64,000 nt of DNA from JAFKFH01 sp017307375 (GTDB lineage Bacteria > Pseudomonadota > Alphaproteobacteria > Ferrovibrionales > Ferrovibrionaceae): the NCBI GenBank assembly GCA_965229335.1, contig OZ245874.1:2480001-2544000 (forward strand). Reading direction: 5' to 3'. The stretch's first letter is position 1; every line of letters starts with the position of its first letter. Below the pieces are notes generated by a model. The model did no database searches and was not told the origin of the DNA. It worked only from the letters and a program-made list of their open reading frames with translations. Positions 41,484 to 48,803 of this stretch are shown piece by piece. Made by a program: the position numbers and the translations under genes.

Positions 41484-42598
41484 GCCGCCTCGGTTTCGAG
41501 CGCGGGATAGTCGGTGTAGCCCTTCTCGGTGCCGCCATAGAAGGTCGGCCGATCGTAAGGGTTGAGCGGCGCGCCGCGTTCGAGCCGCAGCGGCAGGTCG
41601 GGATTGGCGATGAAGGCGCGGCCGAAGGCGACCGCATCGGCCGTGCCGCGCTCGACCGCCTCGATCGCGCCGTCGCGGTCGTAGCCGCCGGCGCCGATCA
41701 GCACGCCGGGCCAGCGCGATCGGAAGGTCGCGGTGGCCGAGGGCTGCTCGGGGCGATGCAGGTCGGCCTTGCCGGTGCCCGAGGCGCGCGGCTCGATCAG
41801 ATGCAGATAGCCGAGGCGGCGGGCGGCGAGCGCCTCGATCGCATGGGTGTAGAGCGGGATAGGATCGTCCTCGCCGCTGCCGTTGGCGATGCCCCAGGGC
41901 GACAGCCGCACCCCGACGCGGTCGGCCCCCCAGACGCCGGCCACCGCGTCGGTGATTTCGCGCAGCAGGCGGGTCCGGTTCTCGATCGATCCGCCATAGC
42001 CGTCGGTCCGCTGGTTGGACCGCGACTGCAGGAACTGCTCGATCAGGTAGCCATTCGCCGCGTGGATCTCGACGCCGTCGAATCCCGCTTGCTCGGCCAG
42101 CCGGGCGGCCTGCGCATAATCCTCGACGACGCCGGCGATTTCGCCGGCGGTCAGTGCCCGCGGCGTCTCGAAGGGCGCCAGTTGCCAGTCGCGGGTGAAG
42201 GTCTTGCCCTCCAGCGCGATCGCCGACGGTGCCACCGGCAGGCCGCCATCGGGCTGCAGGCTCGAATGCGAGATGCGCCCGACATGCCAGAGCTGGAGAT
42301 AGACGATGCCACCCCGGGCATGGATCGCGTCGGTGACCAGACGCCAGCCCGCGACCTGCTCGGCCGAATGGATGCCCGGCGTCTGGGGAAAGCCTTGCCC
42401 GTCCGCACGCACCTGCGACGCCTCGGCGATGATCATGCCGCCCTTGCCTGCACGCTGGGCATAGTATTCGGCATTCAGCGGTCCCGGCACGTTTCCCGGC
42501 TGGACGGCGCGGGCGCGCGTCAGCGGTGCCATCACCACGCGGTGGGCCAGCCTATGGGGACCGAGGCGCAACGGCGAAAACAGGCGCAGAGCCGACAT
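41480..42598 (-). CDS. Old yellow enzyme-family ene-reductase (NemA-like)
   Basis: A 372-residue FMN flavoprotein with a TIM-barrel fold. Marks are VMAPLTRARA, LWHVGRISHSSLQPDG, the substrate-binding pair in EIHAANGYLIEQFLQSRSNQR with DGYGGSIENR, and a C-terminal AFGRAFIANPDLP. Such enzymes reduce activated C=C bonds or nitro groups with NAD(P)H. It is first in the five-gene operon. The start is chosen for AGGAG six bases upstream; a 34-codon extension is not supported. Confidence 0.93.
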   Translation of the reverse strand: MSALRLFSPLRLGPHRLAHRVVMAPLTRARAVQPGNVPGPLNAEYYAQRAGKGGMIIAEASQVRADGQGFPQTPGIHSAEQVAGWRLVTDAIHARGGIVYLQLWHVGRISHSSLQPDGGLPVAPSAIALEGKTFTRDWQLAPFETPRALTAGEIAGVVEDYAQAARLAEQAGFDGVEIHAANGYLIEQFLQSRSNQRTDGYGGSIENRTRLLREITDAVAGVWGADRVGVRLSPWGIANGSGEDDPIPLYTHAIEALAARRLGYLHLIEPRASGTGKADLHRPEQPSATATFRSRWPGVLIGAGGYDRDGAIEAVERGTADAVAFGRAFIANPDLPLRLERGAPLNPYDRPTFYGGTEKGYTDYPALETEAA

Positions 42599-42691
42599 CG
42601 AAATCTCCTGGCTGTCGCTGTACATTAGCGGGTCGCTACTTTCTGGACTCAAAGGTTGTGGAAGACGTGGCCCATGTCCAGTGGCTCCGTG

Positions 42692-42721
42692 TTGTTCCAT
42701 AAATCATACTAAATCTATAGA
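42692..42721 (+). promoter_or_regulatory. Candidate sigma-70 promoter for the 41-codon ORF and binding-protein gene
   Basis: TTGTTC, an 18-base spacer and TATAGA resemble -35 and -10 boxes. They lie in a 175-base AT-richer divergent region between the ene-reductase gene and the 41-codon ORF. The -10 is about 55 bases upstream of that ORF. Confidence 0.4.
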
Positions 42722-42773
42722 CAAAATTTTTTCTGCCGTCGATGATCGCCCCCGGCAATCGACGGAGGATGAA

Positions 42774-42899
42774 ATGAATGTCGTGGAATTGACCCGGGTG
42801 GTCGGGCGGCGGAACGGCCGCTATGCCCTGGCGGCGGTGCGACGGGCCCAGGCCCAGCGGGTGGTGGTCCGCATGTGGTCCTGGCGGGTGCAGCCGTGA
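42774..42899 (+). CDS. Small coupled upstream ORF (41 residues)
   Basis: A 41-codon frame with a strong ribosome site (GGAGG five bases before ATG). The product is Arg/Val-rich, with VRMWSWRVQP at its end, and has no signal peptide or cysteine. Its stop overlaps the GTG start of the binding-protein gene as GTGA, which itself has only a weak ribosome site. It may act as a translational leader or a real small protein. I do not recognise a family. Confidence 0.6.
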   Translation: MNVVELTRVVGRRNGRYALAAVRRAQAQRVVVRMWSWRVQP

Positions 42900-44473
42900 G
42901 GCACTGGCTGCGTGCCGCGGCTGCGGCGCTGTCGCTTCTGGCCGCGCCCCTGGCGGCGCAGGAGGCCCCGCGCAACGGCGGCACGCTCAACCTGATCGTG
43001 CAGCCGGAGCCGCCGACCCTGATGCTCGGGCTGAACAAGCTCGGCCCGGTCTCGTTCGTCGGCGCCAAGATCTACGAGGGGCTGATCACCCTCGGCCCCA
43101 AGCTCGAGCCGTTGCCGGCCCTGGCCAAATCCTGGGAAATATCTCCGGACGGCCTGACCTATACCTTCCGCCTGCAGCAGGGCGTGACCTGGCATGACGG
43201 CCGGCCGTTCTCGTCGGCCGATGTCGTGTTCAGCTTCAAGGACTATCTGCCGGCGGTGTTCCCGCGCACCAAGATGGTGATCGACCGGACCGAATCGATC
43301 ACGGCCCCCGACGCGGACACGGTCGTCTTCAAGTTCCGCGAGCCTTTCCCGGCCGCGATCTTCATCTTCGAGGTGACCGGCGGCACGATCGTGCCGCGCC
43401 ATCTCTACGAAGGCACCGATTTCCGCACCAATCCGGCGAACCAGACGCCGGTCGGCACCGGCCCGTTCAAGTTCAAGGAGTGGCGCAAGGGTGCCTTCAT
43501 CCATCTGGTCAAGAACGAGGCCTACTGGCAGAAGGGCAAGCCGCATCTCGACGCGCTCTATTTCCACATCGTACCCGATGCCAACGGCCGGTCGATCGCC
43601 TTCGAGCAGGGCAAGGTCGACGTGCTGCGCGGCGGCGACGTCGAGAATTTCGAGGTCCGCCGGCTGGCCGGCCTCCCGGGGGTCGAACTCAGCGACAAGG
43701 GCTGGGAATTCTACGACCCGATCGCCTGGATCAACCTGAACCTGCGCAACAAGCCGCTCGACGACATCCGCTTTCGCCAGGCGCTGTCCCACCTGGTCGA
43801 CCGCAAGTTCATCGTCGACACGATTTTTGCCGGCTTCGGCAAGCCGCTCGAAGCGCCGTTCAGCCATCTCAGCCCCTTCGTCGATCCGAAAGCCTGGGTG
43901 GCGCATCCGCACGACGTGGCCAAGGCCCGGGCACTGCTCGACGAGATGGGCCTCAAGCCGGGGCCGGACGGCACCCGGGTCGAACTGCGGCTGCTGCCGC
44001 TGCCCTATGGCGAGACCTGGGCGCGCTTTGCCGAGTACCTGCGCGAACGGCTGGCCGAAGCCGGCATCCGGACCAGGATCGAGAGCACCGACGTCGCCGG
44101 CTGGTTCCAGCGGATCTCGGCCGGGAATTTCGATCTCGCCTTCAACTTCGTCTACCAGCTGGGCGACCCGGCGATGGGCGTCAACCAGACCTATCTGTCG
44201 ACGAACCAGTTGAACCGGGGCTCGGCGGCGAATGTCGGCGGCTACGTCAATCCGGAAGTGGACGCGCTGCTCGAACGGGCGGCCGTGACCAACGACCGGT
44301 CGGCCCGCCAGCAGCTCTACAGCGATGTGCAGCACATCCTGACCCGCGACGTCGCCATCCTCTGGACCCACCAGATGGGCTTCCCGAGCCTCTATCGCAC
44401 CAAGGTGCGCAACCTGATCACCACCGGCCTCGGCCTGAACGAAAGCTTCGCCGACGTCTGGCTGGCGCGTTGA
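42896..44473 (+). CDS. ABC transporter substrate-binding protein, family 5 (peptide/Opp type)
   Basis: A 525-residue periplasmic protein. The signal peptide is MRHWLRAAAAALSLLAAPLAA. The family 5 marks are the EGLITLGPKLEPLPALAKSW region, TYTFRLQQGVTWHDGRPFSSADV and FRQALSHLVDRKFIVD. Such proteins bind peptides, glutathione, opines or nickel. No permease or ATPase follows. The GTG start overlaps the 41-codon ORF stop; a GTG seven codons upstream would add residues ahead of the signal peptide. It is divergent from the oxygenase operon. Confidence 0.9.
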   Translation: MRHWLRAAAAALSLLAAPLAAQEAPRNGGTLNLIVQPEPPTLMLGLNKLGPVSFVGAKIYEGLITLGPKLEPLPALAKSWEISPDGLTYTFRLQQGVTWHDGRPFSSADVVFSFKDYLPAVFPRTKMVIDRTESITAPDADTVVFKFREPFPAAIFIFEVTGGTIVPRHLYEGTDFRTNPANQTPVGTGPFKFKEWRKGAFIHLVKNEAYWQKGKPHLDALYFHIVPDANGRSIAFEQGKVDVLRGGDVENFEVRRLAGLPGVELSDKGWEFYDPIAWINLNLRNKPLDDIRFRQALSHLVDRKFIVDTIFAGFGKPLEAPFSHLSPFVDPKAWVAHPHDVAKARALLDEMGLKPGPDGTRVELRLLPLPYGETWARFAEYLRERLAEAGIRTRIESTDVAGWFQRISAGNFDLAFNFVYQLGDPAMGVNQTYLSTNQLNRGSAANVGGYVNPEVDALLERAAVTNDRSARQQLYSDVQHILTRDVAILWTHQMGFPSLYRTKVRNLITTGLGLNESFADVWLAR

Positions 44474-44498
44474 TTTCCGTGACACTGGAGTAGACCCG

Positions 44499-45287
44499 AT
44501 GTTCAAGCTTACCCGCCGCCTCGCCCTGATCGCCGCCGTGGCGCTGGCGACCCTGCCTGCCATGGCGCAGGACAAGCCGCTCAAGATCGGCGTGTCGTCC
44601 GGCCCCTATGGCGACATCCTGCGCGAGACCGCGAAGCTCGCCGCCAAGGACGGGCTGCAGGCCGAGATCGTCGAATTCACCGAATGGACCCAGATCAACG
44701 AGGCGCTGCAACTCGGCGATATCGACGCCAACAATTTCCAGCACGTCCCCTATCTCGACAACCAGAAGAAGCAGCGCGGCTACAAGATCGTCCCGCTGGT
44801 GCCGTCCATCGTCGTGCCGACCGGGCTCTATTCGGCCAAGGCGGCCACGGTCGACGCGATCCCGGCCGGGGCCAAGATCGGCATTCCCAACGATCCGTCA
44901 AACTCGGCCCGCGCCTTGTTCCTGTTGCAGCAGGCGGGGCTGATCAAGCTGAAGCCAGGCGTCGACGTCGGCGCGACCGCCGCCGACATCGTCGAGAACC
45001 CGAAGAAGATCAGCCTGATCGAACTCGACGCCGCGCAGCTGCCGCGGTCGCTCAACGATCTCGGCGCGGCGGTCATCACGCTGAACTATGCGGTGCTGGC
45101 CAAGCTCGATCCGAAGAAGGCGCTGGTCCTTGAGGGGCCGGAATCGCGCTGGACCCTGGTCTGGGCGGTGCGCGAGGACCGCAAGGACGATCCCCGCATC
45201 CGCCGTTTCGTCGAGCTCTATCGCTCGCCCGAAATCAAGTCGTTCATCCTGACGAAGTTCGACGGGACCATCCTGCCGACGTGGTAA
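44499..45287 (+). CDS. MetQ/NlpA-family substrate-binding protein
   Basis: A 262-residue periplasmic protein of the methionine-binding MetQ family. The signal peptide (MFKLTRRLALIAAVALATLPAMA) ends in a type I site; there is no lipobox Cys, so it is probably soluble rather than a lipoprotein. Family marks are IGVSSGPYGDILRETAK, FTEWTQINEALQLGDIDANNFQH and IGIPNDPSNSARAL. Relatives bind methionine or, in sulfur-scavenging clusters, other compounds. MetN and MetI partners are not nearby. It follows the family 5 protein by 25 bases. Confidence 0.92.
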   Translation: MFKLTRRLALIAAVALATLPAMAQDKPLKIGVSSGPYGDILRETAKLAAKDGLQAEIVEFTEWTQINEALQLGDIDANNFQHVPYLDNQKKQRGYKIVPLVPSIVVPTGLYSAKAATVDAIPAGAKIGIPNDPSNSARALFLLQQAGLIKLKPGVDVGATAADIVENPKKISLIELDAAQLPRSLNDLGAAVITLNYAVLAKLDPKKALVLEGPESRWTLVWAVREDRKDDPRIRRFVELYRSPEIKSFILTKFDGTILPTW

Positions 45288-45293
45288 GGCACC

Positions 45294-45917
45294 TCAGGCC
45301 CGGGGCGTGGGCGAGCAGATGACCGAGGCATCGTGGCCGATGCAGCAGTCATAGGCGAAACCCGCCCCGAGGCCGAGGCTGAGCGCCAGCAGCGCGGTGG
45401 TGGCACCCTTAGAGAACAGGCCCTTGTACCAGCTCTTCTTTTCCTCCGGCGTCGGGGCCTCGGTGCCTTCCTCGGCCGGCGGCGACAGGGCGGCGGCGAA
45501 ATTGTCGAAGAACTCGCCGGCCAGCTTGGTCGCGGTCGAATCGATCAGCCGGGCGCCGAGCTGGGCCAGCTTGCCGCCGATCTGGGCGTCGACCTCGTAG
45601 GTCAGGCGGGTGCCCTCCGCCTCGTCGGTCAGCTTGACGCTGGCGCCCCCCTTGGCGAAACCGGCCACGCCGCCCGACCCTTCGCCGGAGATGCGATAGC
45701 CGTTCGGCGGGTCGAGGTCCGACAGCGTCACCTTGCCGGAGAACGTGGCCTTGATCGGGCCGATCTTCAGCTTGATCGTCGCCGTCATCTCGGTCGGCGA
45801 CGCCATCTCGAGCGATTCGCAACCGGGAATCGCCCGCTTGAGGATTTCCGGATCGTTCAGCGCCGCCCAGACCACGTCGCGGGGGGCGGGGATCAGGCGG
45901 CTGTCCGACATCTGCAT
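45294..45917 (-). CDS. coxG: CO dehydrogenase membrane-anchor protein CoxG (SRPBCC fold)
   Basis: A 207-residue protein. Residues 1-150 form a START/SRPBCC-type domain (SRLIPAPRDVVWAALNDPEILKRAIPGCESLE). A C-terminal helix (about 172-192, GATTALLALSLGLGAGFAYD) can insert in the membrane. In carboxydotrophs CoxG recruits CO dehydrogenase to the cytoplasmic membrane. It is the last gene of the cox operon, and its end lies six bases from that of the convergent MetQ-like gene. Confidence 0.9.
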   Translation of the reverse strand: MQMSDSRLIPAPRDVVWAALNDPEILKRAIPGCESLEMASPTEMTATIKLKIGPIKATFSGKVTLSDLDPPNGYRISGEGSGGVAGFAKGGASVKLTDEAEGTRLTYEVDAQIGGKLAQLGARLIDSTATKLAGEFFDNFAAALSPPAEEGTEAPTPEEKKSWYKGLFSKGATTALLALSLGLGAGFAYDCCIGHDASVICSPTPRA

Positions 45918-45939
45918 GGCTGGCTGTCCTTACGATACT

Positions 45940-46767
45940 TCAGGCGTTGGCGGGCTGGCGTTGATCCCGGCGGCGGATCTGCAGGATCTCGGCCAGGATG
46001 GAAAGGGCAATCTCGTCGGGCGTGATCGCGCCGAGGTCGAGGCCGGCCGGCCCCTTGACACGATCGAGACGCTCCGGCCCGATCCCATCCTCGATCAGAC
46101 CGTCGCGCAGGGCCGACATCTTGCGCCGGCTGCCGACGAAAGCAATATGTTCGGCGTCGACCGAAAGCGCGGCCTTCAGCGCCGCCTCGTCGCCGCGCCC
46201 CTGGGTCGCCACCACCAGATAGCGCCGCCCGTCGGCCGCGACCGGCAGGGCATAGCCCTCGATGCGCTGGTCAGGCTCGGCGAAGCGGGCCTGTTCCTCG
46301 GCCGGCGCGCAGACGGTCAGGTGATAGCCGAAGCGGGGGGCTAGCTCGGCCAGCGCCATGGCGACCGGGCTGGCGCCGAGCACGACCAGGCGCGGCTTGG
46401 GCAGCATCGGCTCGACGAAGACGTCCATGCTGCCCTGGCTCGGGCACATGTTGCGGGCAAACCGGATCCCTTCGCGCTCGTCGCCGGGCTTGACGCCTTT
46501 TTCGGCCAGCAGATCCTGCGGCTGGATCGAGACCAGCCGGGGCTGGCCGTCGGCCAGCGCGTCGCGCGCGGCGCGCAGCACGGCCGTGCGGGCGCAGCCG
46601 CCGCCGATCCAGCCCTCGGTGATCGTGCCGTCGGGGCGGATCACCGCCTTGGCCCCGGCCTTGGCGGCGGTGACCGAGACAGTGCGGACGACAGTCGCCA
46701 GCGCGAAGGCCTCGCCGCCGGCCTTCAGCCGGGCGACGAGGTCGAGCATGTCGGGCTGCGGCTGCAT
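45940..46767 (-). CDS. coxF: XdhC/CoxF-family molybdenum-cofactor maturation protein
   Basis: A 275-residue protein with the N-terminal XdhC domain (GWIGGGCARTAVL) and a C-terminal Rossmann domain (LVVLGASPVAMALAELAPRFGY). Family members load or sulfurate the molybdenum cofactor of hydroxylases. It sits after coxE and before coxG in the order typical of form I cox operons. Confidence 0.88.
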   Translation of the reverse strand: MQPQPDMLDLVARLKAGGEAFALATVVRTVSVTAAKAGAKAVIRPDGTITEGWIGGGCARTAVLRAARDALADGQPRLVSIQPQDLLAEKGVKPGDEREGIRFARNMCPSQGSMDVFVEPMLPKPRLVVLGASPVAMALAELAPRFGYHLTVCAPAEEQARFAEPDQRIEGYALPVAADGRRYLVVATQGRGDEAALKAALSVDAEHIAFVGSRRKMSALRDGLIEDGIGPERLDRVKGPAGLDLGAITPDEIALSILAEILQIRRRDQRQPANA

Positions 46768-46776
46768 GACATCCTC

Positions 46777-47925
46777 CTAAAGACGGGCGAGATAGGGTTC
46801 GAGGGCGCCGAGGCTGGCAAGGTCGTGAGCCGCGGCGAACAGGTCGACATGGGGCAGGGCGGCCGCCATCCCGCGGGCCACCGGCTGATAGTCTTTCCAG
46901 CCCAGCAGCGGATTGAGCCAGACGATGCGGCGGCAGCGGCGGCGCAGGGCCGCCATCTCGGCCCCCAGCCGTTCCGGTGCGCCGGTGTCGTAGCCGTCGG
47001 ACAGGATCATCACGCAGGTGCGCGAATTGATGACGCGCGCGGCGTGGTGGCGGTTGAAATCGGCCAGTGCGTCGCCGATCCGGGTGCCGCCGCCGACCCC
47101 CTCGGCCATCAGCCCCAGCCGGTCGAGCGCGCGGGCGGCGTCCTTCTCGCGCAGCGCGGCCGAGACATGGACGAGCCGGGTATGGAACAGGAAGGCCTCG
47201 GCCTCGCGGAAATGCTCGAGGATGCCGTGGACGAAGCGGAGGAAGACCGAGGTATAGAGGCTCATCGAGCCGGAGGCGTCCACCAGCACGACCAGGCGCA
47301 GCGGCGGACGGCGCCGGCGGCGCTGGACCAGGTCGAGCGGCAGGCCGCCGGTCGCCAGGCTGGCGCGGATCGTCGCCCTGAGGTCGGGCCGGCGGCCGCG
47401 CCGGTGCCGCTGCCAGCGCCGCGACAGCCTGGTGCGCATCGTCCGGGCCAGCCGCTCGGCCAGGTCATGGGCGCGCGCCATCGCCGCCGGGTCGGCCAGG
47501 TGGCGGAAATCGGTATGGGCCAGGTTCTCATGGCGGCTGGCGCCTTCGCGACGGCCGTGCGGCGCAGCGTCCGCCATGCCGTCGGCGGCATCGGCGAGGC
47601 CGCCCGCCTGGCCGGCTTCGGCCAGGCTGCGCATGGTCCGCCGGCTGGTCTGGGCGCCGGCCCGGGTCACTGCGACCCGGGTCCTGACGCCGCGGCCGGT
47701 CCAGAAGGCATCGAACAGGTCGTCGAAGGCGCGCCAGTCGACCCGGCTGCCGCAGCAGAGCGCGCGCAGCGCGGGCTTTACCGTCGTGGCCCGCCGGTAG
47801 GGGGGCGCCGCCAGGATCCGCAGGGCATCGCGGCTCTCGGCCAGGCCGATCCGAAAGCCGTTGTCGCGCAGGGTGCGCAGGAAACCGGCCAGCCGCCGGC
47901 GGATCGCGAGCGTCTCGCCATCCAT
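46777..47925 (-). CDS. coxE: CoxE, VWA-domain protein for CO dehydrogenase maturation
   Basis: A 382-residue protein. The N-terminal part is Arg-rich and helical. The C-terminal von Willebrand A domain (about 190-375) has the metal-binding motif VLVDASGSMSLY. CoxE works with the AAA+ protein CoxD to build the Cu-containing active site. The start is the ATG overlapping the coxD stop (TGATG); an open frame further upstream is antisense-like. Confidence 0.92.
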   Translation of the reverse strand: MDGETLAIRRRLAGFLRTLRDNGFRIGLAESRDALRILAAPPYRRATTVKPALRALCCGSRVDWRAFDDLFDAFWTGRGVRTRVAVTRAGAQTSRRTMRSLAEAGQAGGLADAADGMADAAPHGRREGASRHENLAHTDFRHLADPAAMARAHDLAERLARTMRTRLSRRWQRHRRGRRPDLRATIRASLATGGLPLDLVQRRRRRPPLRLVVLVDASGSMSLYTSVFLRFVHGILEHFREAEAFLFHTRLVHVSAALREKDAARALDRLGLMAEGVGGGTRIGDALADFNRHHAARVINSRTCVMILSDGYDTGAPERLGAEMAALRRRCRRIVWLNPLLGWKDYQPVARGMAAALPHVDLFAAAHDLASLGALEPYLARL

Positions 47926-48803
47926 CAGGCGACCCGGCCGATCAGCCGCTCGATCACCGCGCGCGGCAGCCGGCCGCGATCCTCCCGGGTCTTGACGATG
48001 CAGGCCAGCGTGTCGAACACCGCCTCGCGGTCGGCATCGAGCCGGCCGACACCGAGCCCCATCAGCGCCGCCGCCCAGTCGAGCGTCTCGGCGACCCCCG
48101 GGCGTTTCACGAGGTCCTCGCGCCGGATCGCCGCGATCATCTCGGCGATCTGCTGGGCCAGCGCGATGTCGATGCCGGGAAGCCGGGCGCGCAGGATCGC
48201 CGCCTCGCGCTCGACGTCGGGAAAGTCGAGGGCATGATAGAGGCAGCGCCGGCGCAACGCGTCGGACAGTTCGCGGGTGCCGTTCGAGGTCAGGATGACC
48301 CGCGGGATCGAGCGGGCAGCGATCGTGCCGAGTTCGGGAACCGAGACCTGGAAATCCGACAGCACTTCCAGCAGGAAGGCCTCGAATTCGGCGTCCGCCC
48401 GGTCGATCTCGTCGATCAGCAATACCGGACTGGCTTCCCGCCGGATCGCGGCGAGCAGCGGGCGTTCGAGCAGGTAGCGCTCGGAGAAGACGTGGGCCTC
48501 GACCGCCTCGGCATCGGCGCCTTCGCGCGCCTTGATGGCCATGAGCTGGCGCTGGTAGTTCCATTCGTACAGCGCGTCGGCCCGGTCGAGGCCCTCGTGG
48601 CATTGCAGCCGGATCAGTTCGGCCCCGTGCACCGCCGCCAGGGCCTTGGCGACCTCGGTCTTGCCGACCCCGGCCTCGCCCTCCAGCAGCAGCGGCCGGC
48701 GCAGCATGTCCATCAGGGCCAGCGCGGTCGCAAGCCCGCCGTCGGCGACATAGCCGACGGCGGCCAGGCGAGAGGCGAGCCCGGTGCGATCCGGGCTGGA
48801 CAT
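47925..48803 (-). CDS. coxD: CoxD, MoxR-type AAA+ ATPase for CO dehydrogenase active-site assembly
   Basis: A 292-residue AAA+ ATPase. Walker A is LLEGEAGVGKTEVAKAL, Walker B is VLLIDEIDRADAEF, and the sensor region is RVILTSNGTRELSDALRRRC. CoxD is required to insert sulfur and copper into the active site of CO dehydrogenase. The start overlaps the coxL stop (TGATG). Confidence 0.93.
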   Translation of the reverse strand: MSSPDRTGLASRLAAVGYVADGGLATALALMDMLRRPLLLEGEAGVGKTEVAKALAAVHGAELIRLQCHEGLDRADALYEWNYQRQLMAIKAREGADAEAVEAHVFSERYLLERPLLAAIRREASPVLLIDEIDRADAEFEAFLLEVLSDFQVSVPELGTIAARSIPRVILTSNGTRELSDALRRRCLYHALDFPDVEREAAILRARLPGIDIALAQQIAEMIAAIRREDLVKRPGVAETLDWAAALMGLGVGRLDADREAVFDTLACIVKTREDRGRLPRAVIERLIGRVA

